A stretch of 64,000 bases of DNA from Rhodococcus pseudokoreensis (GTDB taxonomy: Bacteria > Actinomycetota > Actinomycetes > Mycobacteriales > Mycobacteriaceae): assembly GCF_017068395.1 (NCBI RefSeq), contig NZ_CP070619.1, forward strand, positions 1,922,001-1,986,000, read 5' to 3'. Made by a program: the position numbers and the translations under genes. Below are positions 9,201 through 22,053 of the stretch, in pieces (the first letter of the stretch is position 1; each line of letters starts with the position of its first letter). The notes under the pieces are model-generated. The model did no database searches and was not told the DNA's origin. It saw only the letters and a program-made list of their open reading frames with translations.

Positions 9201-12200
9201 CCGCCGTGCCCACCACCACGTCGGACTGTCCGCTCACGCGGGCCAGCAGCACCGCGAGGGCGGCGTGCAGCACCATGAACACGGTCGTTCCGCGGCTGCG
9301 CGACAGTGCGACCACCCGCTCGCGCAGGTCGTCGTCGAGCGTCCATTCGACGCTTGCCCCGATGTGGCTGGGGAGTTCCGGTCGGGGGCGGTCGGTCGGC
9401 AGCGGGAGTGGTCCCCCGACACCGGAGAGCACGTGCGCCCAGTGCTCGAGTTGGGCGCGGGCCGCACTGCCGGGTTCGGAGGCGGTCCCGAGCAGTTCGC
9501 GCATCCAGAGCGAATAGTCGGCGTAGTCCACGACCAGCGGCGCCCACTGCGGGGTCGTACCTTCGGCGCGGCACCGGTAGGCGGTGTCGAGGTCGGTGAG
9601 CAGCGGTCCCATCGAACCGCCGTCCAGCGCGATGTGATGGACCACGACGCCGAGCATGAAGCCGCCGCCCTCGGTGCGCCACAGCTTCACCCGCACCGGG
9701 GTCTCGGTGGTGAGGTCGAACGGCCGGGCGCTCCAGGTGTCGACGGCGAAGTCCGCTTCCGCGGTGACATCCTCGGCCACGGACTCGACGGGCAGCACCC
9801 GCTGATACGGGCCGTCGGCGTCGACGGGGAAGACCGTGCGCAGCACCGAATGCCGCTCCAGCACGTCCCGCAGCGCGAGGCGGAGGGCGTCGACGTCGAC
9901 GTCAGCGCCGACCCGGGTGACGAACACCATGTTGTGCAGGGCGGTGTCGGGGTTGACCCGGCTGAGCAGCCACAGGCGTTGCTGCGCGGGCGACAGCGGA
10001 ACGCGCGCCCCGGACGGGCGGGGAACGAGCACCGGCCGCACGGCTCCCGACGCGGGGGCGTCCAGCCAACGGGCGAGCGACGCGGGGGTCGGGTTCTCGA
10101 ACAGCACCCGCACCGGCACGTCGACGCCGAACGTCGCGGACAGCCGGGCGGTCACCGCCGTCGCGGACAGTGAATCGCCGCCCGCGTCGAAGAAGTTGTG
10201 CCCGGCCCCGATCCGGGCGGAGCCGAGCACGTCGGCGAACACGCCGGCCACCATCTCCTCGGCCGCGGTGCGCGGGGGTGCCGCGACGGCGTCGTCGTCG
10301 TCCCGGGCCTCCAGCGCGGCGACGTCGAGCTTGCCGTTGGCGGTGAGCGGCAGCGTGTCCATCGTGACGATGCGGGGCGGCACGAGGTACGAGGGCAGGC
10401 GGCCCGTCAGCTGCTGCCGCAGCGTCCGGGAGTCGAGGTCCGTGCCGGCGACGAAGGCCACGAGGTCGTTTCGCTGCACCAGTACGGCTGCCTGCTCGAC
10501 GCCGTGTAGTTCCAGCAGCGCCGCCTCGACCTGTGCCGGTTCGATGCGCATGCCGCGCACCTTGACCTGCCGGTCGACGCGGCCGAGGAAGGTGAGGTGG
10601 CCGTCGGCGCGGCGGTGCACCAGGTCGCCGGTGCGGTACCGGCGAGTGCCGTCCGGGGCGGCGACGAAGCGTTCCGCCGTCCGGTCGGGGGCGCCGAGGT
10701 AGCCGTGGGCGAGTCCGGGTCCGGCGAGGTAGAGCTCACCGACACCGCCGACGGGGACTGCCCGCAGCCTCTGGTCGAGCACGACCGCCGTGGTCCCGGG
10801 GATCGGGGCGCCGATCGTCACCGTGCCGGTCGCGGATCCGGGCTCGATCTCGGTGAGCGTCGCGACCACCGTCGACTCGGTCGGACCGTAGGCATTGAGC
10901 AGAAGCCTTCCGGCACTCCACGTTCCGGCCAGATCAGAGCTCAGGGCCTCGCCTCCGACACCCACGACGCGCACCGACTCGAGCCCGCGTGGGTCGAGCG
11001 TGGCGAGGACGGACGGCGTGGACAGGTAGTGCGTGACCCGCTGCTCGACCAGCAGCCGATGCAGTTCGGCGCCGGCGAAGACGTCGGCGGGGGCGACCAC
11101 CAGGCAGGCTCCCGACCCGAACGCGAGCAGCATCTCCAGCAGCGCCGCGTCGAAGGCGGGGTTGTAGCCGTGCAGCACACGGTCGCCGGGGCCCACCCGG
11201 TACCGCCGCACCACCTCGGTGGTGAGCGGGCCCAGTCCGCGGTGGGTGACCGCGACGGCCTTGGGTGTGCCGGTGGAACCGGACGTGTGGATCACGTACG
11301 CCACGTCTCGTGCGCACTTCTGGTAGCCCTGGCCACCGAAACCGCTCACGGGGCTGAAGGCGGCACCGGTCTTGGCGACGGCCCAGAGTTCGATCACGAA
11401 GTCCGGCGACCGCGGCAGGTCGATCGGAACCACCTCGCCCGGTCCGACGCCCAACGCCGTGAGTTTCCGCGCGCGAGCGTCGGAACGCTCGTCCAGTTCG
11501 CGGTACGTCAGCGTGACGTCGCCGTCGGTGAGTGCGGCGTTGTCGGGGTACGCGGCGGCGGTGGCCGTCAGGATTTCGGCCAGGGTGCGCTCACCGCCGG
11601 GGTGCGTACCGACGAGGGACTCCGCTGCGGTCAGCGCGACGTCGCCCACCGGCAGGTCGGGGTCGGCGCAGATCGCCTCGAGCACCCGTCCGAGTTCGGT
11701 CGCCACGGTGTGGACGGTCGTGTGGTCGAAGGCATCCGCCGAGTACACGGCGGTGCCACGCATGCCCGTGGGTACATCGCCGTCGGACGTCTCGGTGAGG
11801 GTCAGGTGGAGGTCGAATTTCGCTGTTCCGGTGTCGAATTCCTGCGCCATCACCGTCATGCCCGCCGCCTCGAGCGGGGGGATCTGCAGGTTCTGCAGGG
11901 CCAGGGCCACCTGCGGCGTCCGCCCACCGAGCAGCCCGGCCACCACCTCGAACGGCACGTCCGCGTGCTCGAACGCGTCGACGTCGAAGTCCCGGACCTG
12001 CGCGAGGAGCCCGGTGAACGGCATGTCGGGCAGCACCTGCGCCCGCAGGGCGAGGGTGTTCACGAACATGCCCACCAGCGAGTCGAGGACGCGTTCCCCG
12101 CGGCCCGCAACGGCGGTGGCGACGACGACGTCGGCCCGGGCGCCGAGCCTGGACAGCACCACGGACAGCGCCGCGTGCAGGACCATGAACGGTGTCGCGT

Positions 12201-15200
12201 GGTGCTGCGCCGCCAACTGGTGCACGGCCTGCTGCACGTCCGCCGACACGGCGAATTCGACGACGCCGGCGCGGGTCGCACCTGGCGCCGACCGGTCCGG
12301 AGCCAGTGGCGCCGTGCCGTCGACACCGTCCAGCGCCCGCCGCCAGTGCTCGACACGGCGCTGCCCGTATTCGCCGTCCAGCAGTTCCCGCTCCCACACG
12401 GCATAGTCGGCGTACTGCAGCGGCAGCGGGTTCTCCTGCGGGGCAACCCCGTCAGAGTGTGCGGCGTAGGCGCCGAGCACGTCGGCGACGAGCGGGGTCA
12501 GCGACCATCCGTCGGCGGCGATATGGTGGATGTTCACGGCCAGCACGTGGCACTGCGGGTGCAGGCGCAACAAGGCGACCCGGATGGGCCGGTCCTCGGT
12601 GAGGTCGAATCCGCGGGCGGCGAACTGTTCCATGAACTCGTCGGGATCGCGCACGTCGACCGGAGTCAGGTCGAGCGGCGCCGGGTCGAGGATCTCCTGG
12701 CAGGGGTGACCGTCGACGGGGTACCGGGTCCGTAGCGTCTCGTGCCGCCGGATGACGTCCTCGAAGGCAGCGGTCAGCGCGTCGACGTCGAGTTCGCCGT
12801 CCAACCGCACGGTGGCGGGCAGGTTGTACGTCGGCGACCCGGGGTCCGTGCGGTTCAGCACCCACATGCGGTACTGGCTGCGGGACAACGGAATGCGCTC
12901 CGGTCGCGGGCGTGCGACGAGCGCGGGACGCAGGTCGGTTTCGGGGACCGCGTCGTCGAGGGCTTCGGCCAGTTCGGCGACGGTGGGGTGCGCGAACAGG
13001 GTTCGGAGCGGCACCACGTGTCCCACGGAGTCGGTGAGGCGGGCCGTCAGCTGGGTGGCGAGGAGCGAGTTGCCGCCCGCGTCGAAGAAGTGCGTCCCGC
13101 GGCCCACGGACTCGTGCCCGAGGACGTCGGCGAACACCCGGGCCACGGCGCACTCGGTGTCGGTGTGCGGCGGTTCGTTCTCGGCGACCGCCAGTTCCGG
13201 CATCGGCAGCGACCGCAGATCGAGTTTGCCGTTCACCGTGGGCGGCGCGGCGTCGAGCACCACCACCGCCGTCGGAACCAGGTATGCCGGCAGCGATTCG
13301 GCGAGGCGGCGTCGCAGATCGTGGGTGTCGAGGAGGCCGGTCGGCAGCACGTAGGACACCAGCATCTCGCCGCCGGCGCCGGTGGTGCGCACGACGGTGC
13401 CGGCGAAGACGACGTCAGCGAGTCGCACGATGACGGTGTCGATTTCGGCCGGTTCGATGCGCACTCCCCGCATCTTGATCTGGGAGTCGGTGCGCCCGAG
13501 GTACTCGAGCTCGTGGGCGGCGGCGGTCTTCCGCCACCGCACCAGGTCGCCGGTGCGGTACAGGCGTGCGCCGTCGTCGGCCGCGACGAACCGCTCCGCC
13601 GTCAGCCCCGGCTGGTCCGCGTAGCCGCGGGCGAGCGCGCCGCCGGCCAGATACAGCTCGCCGGGCACGCCGGAAGGCACCGGGCGGAGCCGGGCGTCGA
13701 GCACCAGCGCGGACACACCGTGCACGGGGGCGCCGATCGAGACGGGCTCCCCCACCACGAGCGGCCCGGTGCTGAACGCGTACATGGTGGTCTCGGCGGG
13801 CCCGTACGCGTTGAATAGGCGACGCCCGACGGCCCAGCGGTTCACCAACTCGCCGCCGAGCCGCTCGCCGCCGACCATCAGCACCTGCAGGTCCGGAAGG
13901 TCCCGCTCGCCGAGGGTCGCGAGGATCGTCGGGGTCATGCAGGCGTGCGTGATCCGGTCGCGTTCCATCAGGTCGGCGAGCGGCGGGCCCGCGTATTCGG
14001 CGTCCGACGCGATCACCAGCGTGGCCCCCGACGCCCCCGCGACCAGGACCTCGAGCAGCGTCATGTCGAATCCGGGCGCACCGCGGTGCAGCATCCGGGA
14101 ACCGGGACCGGCCGCATACCGCTCGCGCAGGTCGGCGTCGAGGGCAGCCAGACCGCCGTGCGTCACCACGACGCCCTTGGGTGTGCCCGTCGTTCCCGAG
14201 GTGTAGACGACGTACGCCGCCTCCGACGTGAGCGGCAAAGCGTGCCCCGGCACACTTTCCCACTCACGTGGGGTGAACGGTGTGCGCGCGGGGTCGAACA
14301 GCACGGGGGCCGCGCCGGTCTTCGCGATGGCCCACAGCCGCACCACCGCGTCCACCGACCTCGGCTCGGCCCACGGAACCAGGCTCCCGCGGCCCACACC
14401 GCTCTCGGCGAGTTCGCGGGCGAGAGCGTCGGAACGAGCATCCAATTCGCGGTAGGTGAGTTCGACGCCCCCACCCGACACCGCGACAGCGTCCGGCGCG
14501 AGAGCGGCGCCGCGGGTCAGTATTTCCCGCAGCGTCGACGACGGAGGCGCAGCCGGACCGACAGCGGGCACCAGGGCGGCGCGCTCGGCGGCATCGAACA
14601 GGTCGACGTCGCCCACCGGCAGCAGCGGGTCGGCGCTGACGGCCTCGAGGAACCGCACCAGCCGCGACGCGAACTGCTCGATCGTCGAGTGCTCGTACAG
14701 GTCTGCGTCGTAACCGAAGTCGAGGTGCAGGCGCCCGCCGGGACCGGACTCGGTGACGGTCAGTTGGAGGTCGAAATTGGCCCGGTCGACGACGTCGCCG
14801 ACGGGTGTCACCGTCAGCCCGGGCAGGGCCACCGGGCCCGGCCGGCTGCGCTGCATCGACAGCGCGACCTGGAACAGCGGGTGGTGGGACGTCGACCGCG
14901 CCGGGTTCAGCAACTCGACCAGAGCCTCGAACGGCATGTCGGCGTGCGTGTAGGCGGCGATGTCACGTTCGTGGACGTGAGCGAGCAGTTCCGCGAACGT
15001 GGCCGACGGATCGACCGCGGTGCGCAGCACCAGCGTGCCGGCGAACATTCCCACCATGTCGTCGAGTTGCGGATCGGTGCGCCCGGCGACGGCGGTGCCG
15101 ATGGGCACGTCACGACTGCCGCTGTACCGCGAGAGAACGGCGGCCAATGCGGCGTGCAGCACCATGAACGTGGTCGCCCGGCCGCCCCGCGCCAGCGTGT

Positions 15201-18200
15201 GCACCGCGTCGTGCAGTTGTTCGCCGAGTTCGACGCCGACGGTGCCGGCGTGACCGGACGCCGCCGCCGGACGCGGGTGGTCGGCGGGCAGGGTGACCTG
15301 CTCGGGCAGGTCCGTGAGGGTGTCGAGCCAGTACCGCTGCAGGGTCTCGGCGGACTCGTCGTCGAGAACCGCCCGTTGCCACACGCTGTAGTCGCTGTAC
15401 TGCACGGGCAGCGGCAGCCACTCGTGGCTGCCTCCCCCGAGGCGGGCCTGGTACGCCGTCATCGTGTCGCGGATCAGCGGCGTGAGCGACCACGCATCGG
15501 CGGCGATGTGATGCACCACGAGGGCGAACACGTGCGCGCCCGGTCCGACGCGATACAGCCGCGACCGGATCGGTGCGTCGACGGACACGTCGAAGCCGCT
15601 GTCGACGAACGCGCGCAGGTGCGGGTCGACGGCATCCTCGGGCAGTGCGATGGGCGCCAGATCCAGCGCGACGTCCGCGGCGTCGAGGACGACCTGGTGC
15701 ACGCCGTCGGCATCGGACGGGTACACGGTGCGCAGCGTGCGGTGCCGCTCGATCAGGTCGTGTGCGGCGGATTCCAGCGCGTGCACATCCAGTTCGCCGT
15801 CGAGGTGCACGACGAGTGGGAGGTTGTATCCCGAAGCACCGGTGTCGAATTGGTTGACGAACCACATGCGCTGTTGCGCCGGCGACAGCGGAATGCGGCT
15901 TTTCTGCGACGCCGGGTGCAGCGGGAGACGTCGACGCCCGGCACCGGACCGCTCCTCGATCCGGGCGGCCAACTCGGCGACAGTGGGGGCCTCGAAGACG
16001 TCCTTCACCGTCACGTCGATGTCGAACACCGCACTGACGCGTGCGGACACCCGGGTGGCGAGCAGCGAATTGCCGCCGAGGTCGAAGAAATTGTGCCGCG
16101 TCCCCACCTCGGCACCGCCGAGCACCTCGGCGAACACGCCCGCCACCACGTCCTCGATGGGAGTGTGAGTGCCCTGCCCGTCCGCGGTCACGACACCCGG
16201 ATCGGGCAGCGCATCGCGGTCGACCTTGCCGTTGGCAGTCAGCGGGATTTCCGGGACGGGAATGACAGCGGCAGGGATCAGGTGTTCCGGAAGAATTGCC
16301 CTGAGATGCCGCTTCAGGGTGGCGACGTCGGACACCGTGACCGAATACGCCACCAACTGTTTGCCGAGTGCGGTGTCCCGCAGCACTACCGCGGCCGCGT
16401 CGACAGACGGGTGTCGCAGCAGTGCCGCCTCGATCTCTCCGGGCTCGATTCGGTAGCCACGGATCTCCACCTGCGAATCCGCGCGACCGATGTAGTCGAT
16501 GGTTCCGTCGATACTCCGGCGGACCCGGTCGCCCGTGCGGTACATACGCCCACCGTCCGCCGCGGCGACGAAGCGGGTGGCTGTCAGCGCAGGCCGACGG
16601 TGGTATCCGCGGGACACCTGAGTACCCGCGACGTACAACTCGCCGACGGTCCCCGGCGGCACCAACTGCAGCGACGCGTCCAATACGTATGTTCTGAGTC
16701 CCGGCAGCGGCAGGCCGACGGAGGGCCGCGTTTCTGCGGTCGTCAGATCGTGGCGGGTGACGTGAACGGTCGTCTCCGTGATGCCGAACATGTTGACGGC
16801 TCGAATGTCCGGGCGTCGCTCGAGCAGCGGCGCCACGGTGGCGGCGTCGAGGGGTTCCCCGCCGAAGATCAGCAGTCGGAGACTCTGCGGCAACTCTCGG
16901 TCGACGAGTTGACCGAACGCGGAGGGAGTCTGATTGAGAACCGTGACACCTTCGCGCTCGAGCAGCGACGTGAATTCGCCCGGCGAGCGAGCCACGAAGT
17001 GATCGACCACGACCAACCGGCCGCCGGTGGTGAGCGCTCCCCACATCTCCCACACCGAGAAGTCGAAGGACAACGAGTGGAACAGCGTCCACACATCTCG
17101 TGGACCGAACCCGAACTCCCCGCGAGTGTTGGCCAGCAACGACAGCACATTCGCGTGCGAGACGAGCACGCCCTTGGGCTGTCCGGTCGAACCCGATGTG
17201 TAGATCAGGTAGGCGCCGCGCCCCCGTGCATGACTGCCAACCTTCCGCGAGAAATCAGCGGTCACCGGCGGCGTCACCATCACGGTGGGGCATTCGACTG
17301 AGGGAAGACGCTCGGCGTCGGCCTCGTCGGTGAGCAGCGCCGCAGGCGACCCGTCGCTCAGCAGGTAGCCGATGCGTTCGGCCGGGTAGTCGACGTCGAC
17401 GGGCATGTAGGTGCCGCCCGCCTTCGCGACGGCAACGATGGCAATCACCACGTCGATGGACCGTGACAGCGCGACGGCCACGACGTCTTCCATCGTTACG
17501 CCGACGTCGCGCAGCCTGCAGGCGAGTTCTTCCGAACGGTGATGCAATTCGGCGTATGTCAGGATGGTGTCGCCGAAGGTCGCGGCTACCGCGTCCGGAC
17601 GCTGAGCCACCTGCGCGTCGAGAAGATCAGTAAGCGAATCGGCGTCGAATTCCAAACCGTCGCCACCCGACGGCGACAACGCGCGCTCCTCCGCGCTCAG
17701 TACGTCGATGGCCCCGACCGCGGTGTCCGGCGCATCCGTCAATGCAGTCAACACGCGCAGCAGTCGCGCTGACCACTGTGTGACCGTCTTCTGGTCGAAC
17801 AGCGCCTCGGGGAAGGTCATCGACCCCACCAGTCCATCGGCGGCACCGTCGCCGGAGCGCCGTTCAGCTATCGACACTTCCAGGTCGAATCGGCTGATGC
17901 GCGAATCGAGTTCGCGGGCCCGAATGTTCATCCCGGGCAGCTCGACGACGGCATCGGCGAAGTTCTCGAAAGCGAGCATGACCTGGAACAGCGGATGGTG
18001 ACCGCCGGACCGGGCGGGTGCCACCGCATCGACAATCATGTCGAACGGAACGTCCGAATTCGCGAATGCCGCGAGATCCGTGCGCTGCACCGATGCGAGC
18101 AGTTCGGTGAACGTCGAACGCGGATTCACCCGGCTACGCAGGGGCACAGTGCCGACGAACATCCCGACGACATCGTCCAGGGCGGGGTCCGTGCGACCCG

Positions 18201-21200
18201 ACGTGGGAGTTCCCACCACAATGTCGTCGGTACCGGTGAGCTTGTACAGCAGGACGACCAGGGCCGCGTGCAGCACCATGAAGGTGGTCGAGTTCTTGTC
18301 GCGTGCCAGCATTTCCAGCTTGCGGTGCAACTCGGCGGAAACCGTGAACCGCACCTGCCCGGCGCTCGGCGCGTCACCGGCAAGCCGGGGTCGATCGGTC
18401 GGCAGCGGCAGCAACGTGGGTAGATCTGCGAGACTGTTCGCCCAGTAGTCGAGTTGCCTGCTCCCCAGGCTGTCTGGATCTGCGAAATCGCCCAGTAGCT
18501 CTCGCTGCCACCGGCTGTAATCGGCATAGTCGACCGGAAGCGGCGCCCAGTCGGGGCTCCGGCCGTTCGACCGAGCCTCGTAGGCCGACGTCACGTCGCG
18601 CACGAGTGGGGCAAGTGAGAGCCCGTCGACAGCGATGTGGTGCACCACGACCGCGAGCGTGTGCCGACCAGCTTCGTGCGTGCACAAGCCCACCCGGAGG
18701 GGCGGCTCGGCAGTCAGATCGAATCCGCGTGCGGTGAACTCGGATATCTCGTTCTCGCTCAACGAGACCAGTTCGACCGACCGGGCTCCGAGCGCCTGAA
18801 TCGGGCCGTGTTCGGTTTCGGGAAACACCGTTCGCAACAGGGGATGGTGGTCGAGCACGTCGTCCAGGGCGAGCGTCATCGCAGCCACGTCGAGTTGACC
18901 GTCGATGTCCACGACAATCGGCTCCGCGTATGCGGACGATTCCGGCTGGACCCGGTCGAGTACCCACAGCGGCTGCTGGGCGGGCGCGAGTGGCACAGGC
19001 CCCTCGGCAGGACGATGCTCGAGCGGAGGGCGCCGCTCGCCGCCTTCGGCGAGTACGGAGGCCAGACCGGCGACGGTCGGCTGCTCGAACAGCTCCCGCA
19101 CTCCGAGGCGCACGCCGGTAGCGGCGGACAACGTGGATACCACTCGCGTCGCCGACAGCGAGTTGCCGCCGAGAGCGAAGAAGTCGGTCTCCGCATCCAC
19201 CTCCCCCACACCCAACACCTCGGCCACCACCCCCGCCACCAACTCCTCGAGCGGACCACGCGGCACACGCACCGACAGCATCACCGGCTCCGGCAACGCC
19301 CCACGATCGACCTTGCCGCTCCGAGTCAACGGCAACTCACCCAACACCGCCACCGAAGCAGGCACCATGTACCGCGGCAGACGCTCGCTCACGAACTCCC
19401 GCAGCAACACCCCATCCAACCGCTCCCCCACCACATACGACGCCAGCACATCCCCACGCACCACCGTCACCGCAGCATCCACACCAGCACACGACCCCAA
19501 CACCGCGTCGATCTCCCCGAGCTCCACCCGGAACCCACGAACCTTCACCTGATCATCGACACGACCCACGAACTCGAGCTCATGCGACACACTCCACCGC
19601 ACCAAATCACCAGTGCGATACATCCGCCCCGAACCAGACACGTTCGCCACGAAACGCTCCGCCGTCAGCCCCGGAGCACCGGCATACCCGCGCGCCAAAG
19701 CAGATCCAGCAAGGTACAACTCGCCCACAACACCCACAGGCACCGGCCGCAATCTGCCGTCCAGCACCACGGCAGTGGTGCCCGGAATGGGACGACCGAT
19801 GGTGACTGCCGAGTCGGCACCGAGTGCTGCGCTCACCAGCGTTGTCACTGTGGCTTCCGTCGGACCGTAACTGTTCACCATCGTTCGGTCAGCGGCCCAA
19901 CGGTGGACCAGTTCAGATGGAAGCGCCTCCCCACCCACGTCGAGGACCACAAGCTCGGGCAGCCCCTCGGACGTCATCGACGCGACCACCGCGGGAGTGA
20001 GGACGGCATGGGTGACATGTTCGCGGCGCAGCAGTTCGGCCAGTTCGTCGCCGGCAAACAGATCGGGCGGCACGATCACCACGGAGGCACCGGCAGTGAA
20101 CGCGAGCAGCAACTCTTCGATCGAAATATCGAAGGACGGCGACGCGAAATGCGCCACGCGGGAGGAGGCGTCGACTCGATAGACGTCATGGCGTGCCCGG
20201 GCCAGATCTGCGAGGCCGCGGTGAGTAACCACCACGCCTTTCGGTGTACCGGTCGAGCCAGAGGTGTACAGCAGGTAGGCCGGATGATCTATCGACAGCG
20301 GACGCACGCGATCAACATCCGAAATGGGAGCCGACGATCCCGTCAGGTCACCGATATCGATCCACGAGACACCGTGGGGAACTGCATCGCCATCGAGCGC
20401 CAGGGCGGTCGAGGCACCGGAGTCGGCGAGCATGAATGCGATCCGTTCTGCCGGGTATCCGGGATCGATGGGCAGGTAGACGGCGCCCGCACGGGCCACA
20501 GCCCACAACGCGACCACTGATTCGACCGAGCGCGGTAGCAGCACGGCCACCACATCCTCTGGACCGATGCCGTGAGCGATCAGACGGCGCGCCAGCCGGT
20601 TCGACCGGGCATCCAGTTCCCCGTAGGTGATCTCCACATCGGCATATCTCAGCGCCGACGCCGACGGATCAGATGAGCGCAGCAAGGACGCCAACGTCGC
20701 GGGCTCTGCAGCCGAAGGCCCCACGCACGGGACGAGATCCGACTGTTCGTCGGCATTGAGGATCGGGAGCTCCTCGACCGGGCCGTCCCATCCCGATCTG
20801 ACGAAGCTGTCGAGGAATCTCAGGAAACGGGAGTAGTGAGCGCTGAGGACCTCAGCGCTGTACAGGCCGGGGTTCCCCTCGAAATCGATGCGGACGAGGC
20901 GTCCAGCCACCGATGGGTAGAGATTGAGCGAGAGATCGTCGACGGGCCCGGTCGAGAGAACAGCAAACTCGCCCACCAGGTCGCCGAGAACGATCTCGTT
21001 GTGGAAGTTCATGATGTTGACGGTGGGGCCGAAGCTACGCTGACCCGAATCACCGCTTCCGGCCCGCATGTCTTCGTACCGGAATCGTTGGTGCCGAAGC
21101 GCTCCGGTCAGTTCCAATTGCACCCGGCGCACCAACTCGCGAGCATCCACGTCCGGGTCGACCTGCACCCGCAGGGGCACGATATTCGACACCATTCCTG

Positions 21201-22053
21201 CCGAGCGCCGCATCGTTGCGGTGGTGCGGCCCGAGACGGGGAGGGTGAGCACCACGTCAGTGGAGTCGGTCATCCGTCCCACGTATGCGGCGAACGCAGC
21301 GACGATTACCGGTACCTCGGAAGAGTTCCACTGTTTCGCCAGTTCTCCGACCCGCATCGCGATCGCCGAGTCCATCAACTGAGTGACGAGCCGAGCCTTC
21401 GATACGGGGCGCGCTGTCCCCTCGGTCAGCCGCCGTGGGGACGGCAACTCCGCTACGCGCTCATTCCAGTGTTCCTGGTCGCGGGTGAACCTGCTGCTGG
21501 TCCGGTAGGAGGCTTCCGCGTCGTACAGTTCGCGCAGGCCCAGTGCAGTGGAGCGCGGTGGTTCCGTCCCCTTCACCAGGTGGGTGTAAAGCTCGGCGAC
21601 GCGGTTCATCAGCACCATCGCGCCGTGTCCGTCCATCACCAGATGATGTACATGCGAGTACCAGTAATAGTGGCCGTCGCCTAGGTGTAGCAGCGTGGCT
21701 TCGATCATTCGATCGGAGAGCACGTCGAGTGGCCGGCTGTACGCCTCCGTCATCCAGTGGCGCGCATCACCGCTCGCGTCGTCGGATTCACGCAGATCGA
21801 TGTAAGTCAGAGCGTCATTGATGCTCTGGTCTACCAGCTGCCGGGGCTCCCCCGGCCCGTCGACCAGCCGAACGACCGCGGACTCGAGTTCGCGGCAGGC
21901 GCGATCAGTGGCTTCGACCAAGGCGTCGACATCGAGGTGCCCGCGGACCTCCACGTACTGCGCGATGTTGAGGGGCACGGCCGGGTCGAGTTGCTGAGCG
22001 AACCACAGCGCTTGTTGCGCACGCGAAAGGGGAAATGGTGTCACTTCCGCCAC
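6277..22053 (-). CDS. five-module nonribosomal peptide synthetase with thioesterase
   Basis: About 5258 aa, organised (C-A-PCP)x5-TE with no epimerase domain. PCP serines fall at residues 965, 1996, 2996, 3961 and 4985. The TE has GWSLGG and a THSEMAD histidine. C-domain motifs are [21 protein letters not shown] (Gly lost in C3), HHIAADG and HHIALDG. C1 resembles the EntF condensation domain (a [13 protein letters not shown] segment), so it may accept an acyl or aryl starter. A2 gives a threonine-type code (DFWNIGMVHK) by eye. A3 and A4 are contracted between core motifs A2 and A3 and contain palindromic DNA; A4 also has [10 protein letters not shown] and PKAVAV. The start is uncertain: GTG 22053 with GAGGGCGG is preferred, ATG 22194 is possible. 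No MbtH or export gene is adjacent. The product is unknown. Confidence 0.93.
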   Translation of the reverse strand: MAEVTPFPLSRAQQALWFAQQLDPAVPLNIAQYVEVRGHLDVDALVEATDRACRELESAVVRLVDGPGEPRQLVDQSINDALTYIDLRESDDASGDARHWMTEAYSRPLDVLSDRMIEATLLHLGDGHYYWYSHVHHLVMDGHGAMVLMNRVAELYTHLVKGTEPPRSTALGLRELYDAEASYRTSSRFTRDQEHWNERVAELPSPRRLTEGTARPVSKARLVTQLMDSAIAMRVGELAKQWNSSEVPVIVAAFAAYVGRMTDSTDVVLTLPVSGRTTATMRRSAGMVSNIVPLRVQVDPDVDARELVRRVQLELTGALRHQRFRYEDMRAGSGDSGQRSFGPTVNIMNFHNEIVLGDLVGEFAVLSTGPVDDLSLNLYPSVAGRLVRIDFEGNPGLYSAEVLSAHYSRFLRFLDSFVRSGWDGPVEELPILNADEQSDLVPCVGPSAAEPATLASLLRSSDPSASALRYADVEITYGELDARSNRLARRLIAHGIGPEDVVAVLLPRSVESVVALWAVARAGAVYLPIDPGYPAERIAFMLADSGASTALALDGDAVPHGVSWIDIGDLTGSSAPISDVDRVRPLSIDHPAYLLYTSGSTGTPKGVVVTHRGLADLARARHDVYRVDASSRVAHFASPSFDISIEELLLAFTAGASVVIVPPDLFAGDELAELLRREHVTHAVLTPAVVASMTSEGLPELVVLDVGGEALPSELVHRWAADRTMVNSYGPTEATVTTLVSAALGADSAVTIGRPIPGTTAVVLDGRLRPVPVGVVGELYLAGSALARGYAGAPGLTAERFVANVSGSGRMYRTGDLVRWSVSHELEFVGRVDDQVKVRGFRVELGEIDAVLGSCAGVDAAVTVVRGDVLASYVVGERLDGVLLREFVSERLPRYMVPASVAVLGELPLTRSGKVDRGALPEPVMLSVRVPRGPLEELVAGVVAEVLGVGEVDAETDFFALGGNSLSATRVVSTLSAATGVRLGVRELFEQPTVAGLASVLAEGGERRPPLEHRPAEGPVPLAPAQQPLWVLDRVQPESSAYAEPIVVDIDGQLDVAAMTLALDDVLDHHPLLRTVFPETEHGPIQALGARSVELVSLSENEISEFTARGFDLTAEPPLRVGLCTHEAGRHTLAVVVHHIAVDGLSLAPLVRDVTSAYEARSNGRSPDWAPLPVDYADYSRWQRELLGDFADPDSLGSRQLDYWANSLADLPTLLPLPTDRPRLAGDAPSAGQVRFTVSAELHRKLEMLARDKNSTTFMVLHAALVVLLYKLTGTDDIVVGTPTSGRTDPALDDVVGMFVGTVPLRSRVNPRSTFTELLASVQRTDLAAFANSDVPFDMIVDAVAPARSGGHHPLFQVMLAFENFADAVVELPGMNIRARELDSRISRFDLEVSIAERRSGDGAADGLVGSMTFPEALFDQKTVTQWSARLLRVLTALTDAPDTAVGAIDVLSAEERALSPSGGDGLEFDADSLTDLLDAQVAQRPDAVAATFGDTILTYAELHHRSEELACRLRDVGVTMEDVVAVALSRSIDVVIAIVAVAKAGGTYMPVDVDYPAERIGYLLSDGSPAALLTDEADAERLPSVECPTVMVTPPVTADFSRKVGSHARGRGAYLIYTSGSTGQPKGVLVSHANVLSLLANTRGEFGFGPRDVWTLFHSLSFDFSVWEMWGALTTGGRLVVVDHFVARSPGEFTSLLEREGVTVLNQTPSAFGQLVDRELPQSLRLLIFGGEPLDAATVAPLLERRPDIRAVNMFGITETTVHVTRHDLTTAETRPSVGLPLPGLRTYVLDASLQLVPPGTVGELYVAGTQVSRGYHRRPALTATRFVAAADGGRMYRTGDRVRRSIDGTIDYIGRADSQVEIRGYRIEPGEIEAALLRHPSVDAAAVVLRDTALGKQLVAYSVTVSDVATLKRHLRAILPEHLIPAAVIPVPEIPLTANGKVDRDALPDPGVVTADGQGTHTPIEDVVAGVFAEVLGGAEVGTRHNFFDLGGNSLLATRVSARVSAVFDIDVTVKDVFEAPTVAELAARIEERSGAGRRRLPLHPASQKSRIPLSPAQQRMWFVNQFDTGASGYNLPLVVHLDGELDVHALESAAHDLIERHRTLRTVYPSDADGVHQVVLDAADVALDLAPIALPEDAVDPHLRAFVDSGFDVSVDAPIRSRLYRVGPGAHVFALVVHHIAADAWSLTPLIRDTMTAYQARLGGGSHEWLPLPVQYSDYSVWQRAVLDDESAETLQRYWLDTLTDLPEQVTLPADHPRPAAASGHAGTVGVELGEQLHDAVHTLARGGRATTFMVLHAALAAVLSRYSGSRDVPIGTAVAGRTDPQLDDMVGMFAGTLVLRTAVDPSATFAELLAHVHERDIAAYTHADMPFEALVELLNPARSTSHHPLFQVALSMQRSRPGPVALPGLTVTPVGDVVDRANFDLQLTVTESGPGGRLHLDFGYDADLYEHSTIEQFASRLVRFLEAVSADPLLPVGDVDLFDAAERAALVPAVGPAAPPSSTLREILTRGAALAPDAVAVSGGGVELTYRELDARSDALARELAESGVGRGSLVPWAEPRSVDAVVRLWAIAKTGAAPVLFDPARTPFTPREWESVPGHALPLTSEAAYVVYTSGTTGTPKGVVVTHGGLAALDADLRERYAAGPGSRMLHRGAPGFDMTLLEVLVAGASGATLVIASDAEYAGPPLADLMERDRITHACMTPTILATLGERDLPDLQVLMVGGERLGGELVNRWAVGRRLFNAYGPAETTMYAFSTGPLVVGEPVSIGAPVHGVSALVLDARLRPVPSGVPGELYLAGGALARGYADQPGLTAERFVAADDGARLYRTGDLVRWRKTAAAHELEYLGRTDSQIKMRGVRIEPAEIDTVIVRLADVVFAGTVVRTTGAGGEMLVSYVLPTGLLDTHDLRRRLAESLPAYLVPTAVVVLDAAPPTVNGKLDLRSLPMPELAVAENEPPHTDTECAVARVFADVLGHESVGRGTHFFDAGGNSLLATQLTARLTDSVGHVVPLRTLFAHPTVAELAEALDDAVPETDLRPALVARPRPERIPLSRSQYRMWVLNRTDPGSPTYNLPATVRLDGELDVDALTAAFEDVIRRHETLRTRYPVDGHPCQEILDPAPLDLTPVDVRDPDEFMEQFAARGFDLTEDRPIRVALLRLHPQCHVLAVNIHHIAADGWSLTPLVADVLGAYAAHSDGVAPQENPLPLQYADYAVWERELLDGEYGQRRVEHWRRALDGVDGTAPLAPDRSAPGATRAGVVEFAVSADVQQAVHQLAAQHHATPFMVLHAALSVVLSRLGARADVVVATAVAGRGERVLDSLVGMFVNTLALRAQVLPDMPFTGLLAQVRDFDVDAFEHADVPFEVVAGLLGGRTPQVALALQNLQIPPLEAAGMTVMAQEFDTGTAKFDLHLTLTETSDGDVPTGMRGTAVYSADAFDHTTVHTVATELGRVLEAICADPDLPVGDVALTAAESLVGTHPGGERTLAEILTATAAAYPDNAALTDGDVTLTYRELDERSDARARKLTALGVGPGEVVPIDLPRSPDFVIELWAVAKTGAAFSPVSGFGGQGYQKCARDVAYVIHTSGSTGTPKAVAVTHRGLGPLTTEVVRRYRVGPGDRVLHGYNPAFDAALLEMLLAFGSGACLVVAPADVFAGAELHRLLVEQRVTHYLSTPSVLATLDPRGLESVRVVGVGGEALSSDLAGTWSAGRLLLNAYGPTESTVVATLTEIEPGSATGTVTIGAPIPGTTAVVLDQRLRAVPVGGVGELYLAGPGLAHGYLGAPDRTAERFVAAPDGTRRYRTGDLVHRRADGHLTFLGRVDRQVKVRGMRIEPAQVEAALLELHGVEQAAVLVQRNDLVAFVAGTDLDSRTLRQQLTGRLPSYLVPPRIVTMDTLPLTANGKLDVAALEARDDDDAVAAPPRTAAEEMVAGVFADVLGSARIGAGHNFFDAGGDSLSATAVTARLSATFGVDVPVRVLFENPTPASLARWLDAPASGAVRPVLVPRPSGARVPLSPAQQRLWLLSRVNPDTALHNMVFVTRVGADVDVDALRLALRDVLERHSVLRTVFPVDADGPYQRVLPVESVAEDVTAEADFAVDTWSARPFDLTTETPVRVKLWRTEGGGFMLGVVVHHIALDGGSMGPLLTDLDTAYRCRAEGTTPQWAPLVVDYADYSLWMRELLGTASEPGSAARAQLEHWAHVLSGVGGPLPLPTDRPRPELPSHIGASVEWTLDDDLRERVVALSRSRGTTVFMVLHAALAVLLARVSGQSDVVVGTAVGGRPDPVLDAVVGMFVGTVALRTAVSPAQPFEDFLADVRAVDLDALAHADVPFDDVVTHLAPPRSAAYNPLFQVMLTYQRAVDFPELFLGTEKYRPETQATEFDLVWDVTDAAETTTVRLDYATDLFDRQTALLLLRRFAAVLDAALTTPSAAVGDLDILDDTERAHLVQGPRPVATPRTLGDILATRVRATPSAVAVIDGDTRWSYRELDAESDRWARALASCGVGPEDVVAVATPRGRHWLLAVWSVAKTGAAWMSLDPTHPAERLDWMLTDSRAVLGLTVGGAGDLPRSVDWLCLDEQPSGGADLVAPDVDNAAYVIYTSGSTGRPKGVVVTHRGLTTLLSTPAYTSEVEGGDAGRVLQSTSPTFDVAVFEMLWAVSLGSALVAAPAFSYAGDELVRFLVAQNITHFTLTPTVLASLDPRSLAPSTVVVGGEALPADLADRWSRRHRLFNAYGPTEFTVDASVAGPLEPGLPITIGSALDGNAAFVLDARLHPVPDGVTGELYLAGSGIARGYLGRSDLTAGQFVAHPYGKPGERLYRTGDVVRRDPVGRLEYLGRSDSQVKIRGIRVEPAEVDAVLAGHPDIDVAVTIAVPTPTDTVLASYVVGAAGLAPRSVVDFARGRLPRHLVPASVTVVDTLPLLPSGKLDRAALPAPTIQVVESALPAGELEEAIAAVFADVLGIADVPADEAFFRLGGTSMGAASVATELRRRLDRDVPIEWVFTDPTVQRLAARIDDGARSESFFDTVVELRSAETGTPLFCVHPVSGLSWCFSGLADLVGDRPLYGIQATGMPDLPETLSELAARYVDAIRAVQPEGPYHLLGWSLGGTIAHEMAVQLRDAGHAVAAPALLDTLLPQHQPPEPETLSEDELITQFGAYVSVDRLREIRAVIERLELIASTHRPRRFDGDLDLFVAARDLHRHPDVVDAWREYADGAVTAHHIDTTHSEMADPGPLAEIGRLLRRSGDHGGP
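11310..11349. repeat. 40-bp palindromic element inside NRPS adenylation domain 4
   Basis: Two 19-nt arms (11310-11328 and 11331-11349) flank a 2-nt centre and match at 13 of 19 positions. On the coding strand the element supplies [13 protein letters not shown], exactly where the PIDxxYPxxR segment between core motifs A2 and A3 is expected. No second copy was noticed in this window. See the matching, unrelated-sequence palindrome in domain A3. Confidence 0.5.
14226..14270. repeat. 45-bp palindromic element (copy A), in frame in NRPS adenylation domain 3
   Basis: The left arm (14226-14245) and right arm (14251-14270) are inverted repeats matching at 17 of 20 positions around a 5-nt centre. The element encodes [16 protein letters not shown] in A3. 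Two relatives of the same 45-bp length are at 61496-61540 and 63497-63541: the left arm is nearly identical and the outer right arm (CACTCAC-TG) is conserved. It is the most symmetric of the three. Confidence 0.7.

Noticed and set aside
6619..10173. Very long plus-strand open frame (1184 codons) opposite the NRPS
   Set aside because: Mirror of the GC-rich NRPS codons; Arg/Gly/Val/His-rich translation with no domain, and the minus strand has complete catalytic motifs.
13945..17301. 1118-codon plus-strand frame, and others opposite modules 1-3
   Set aside because: Same shadow effect of high GC3; no motif, start site or promoter.
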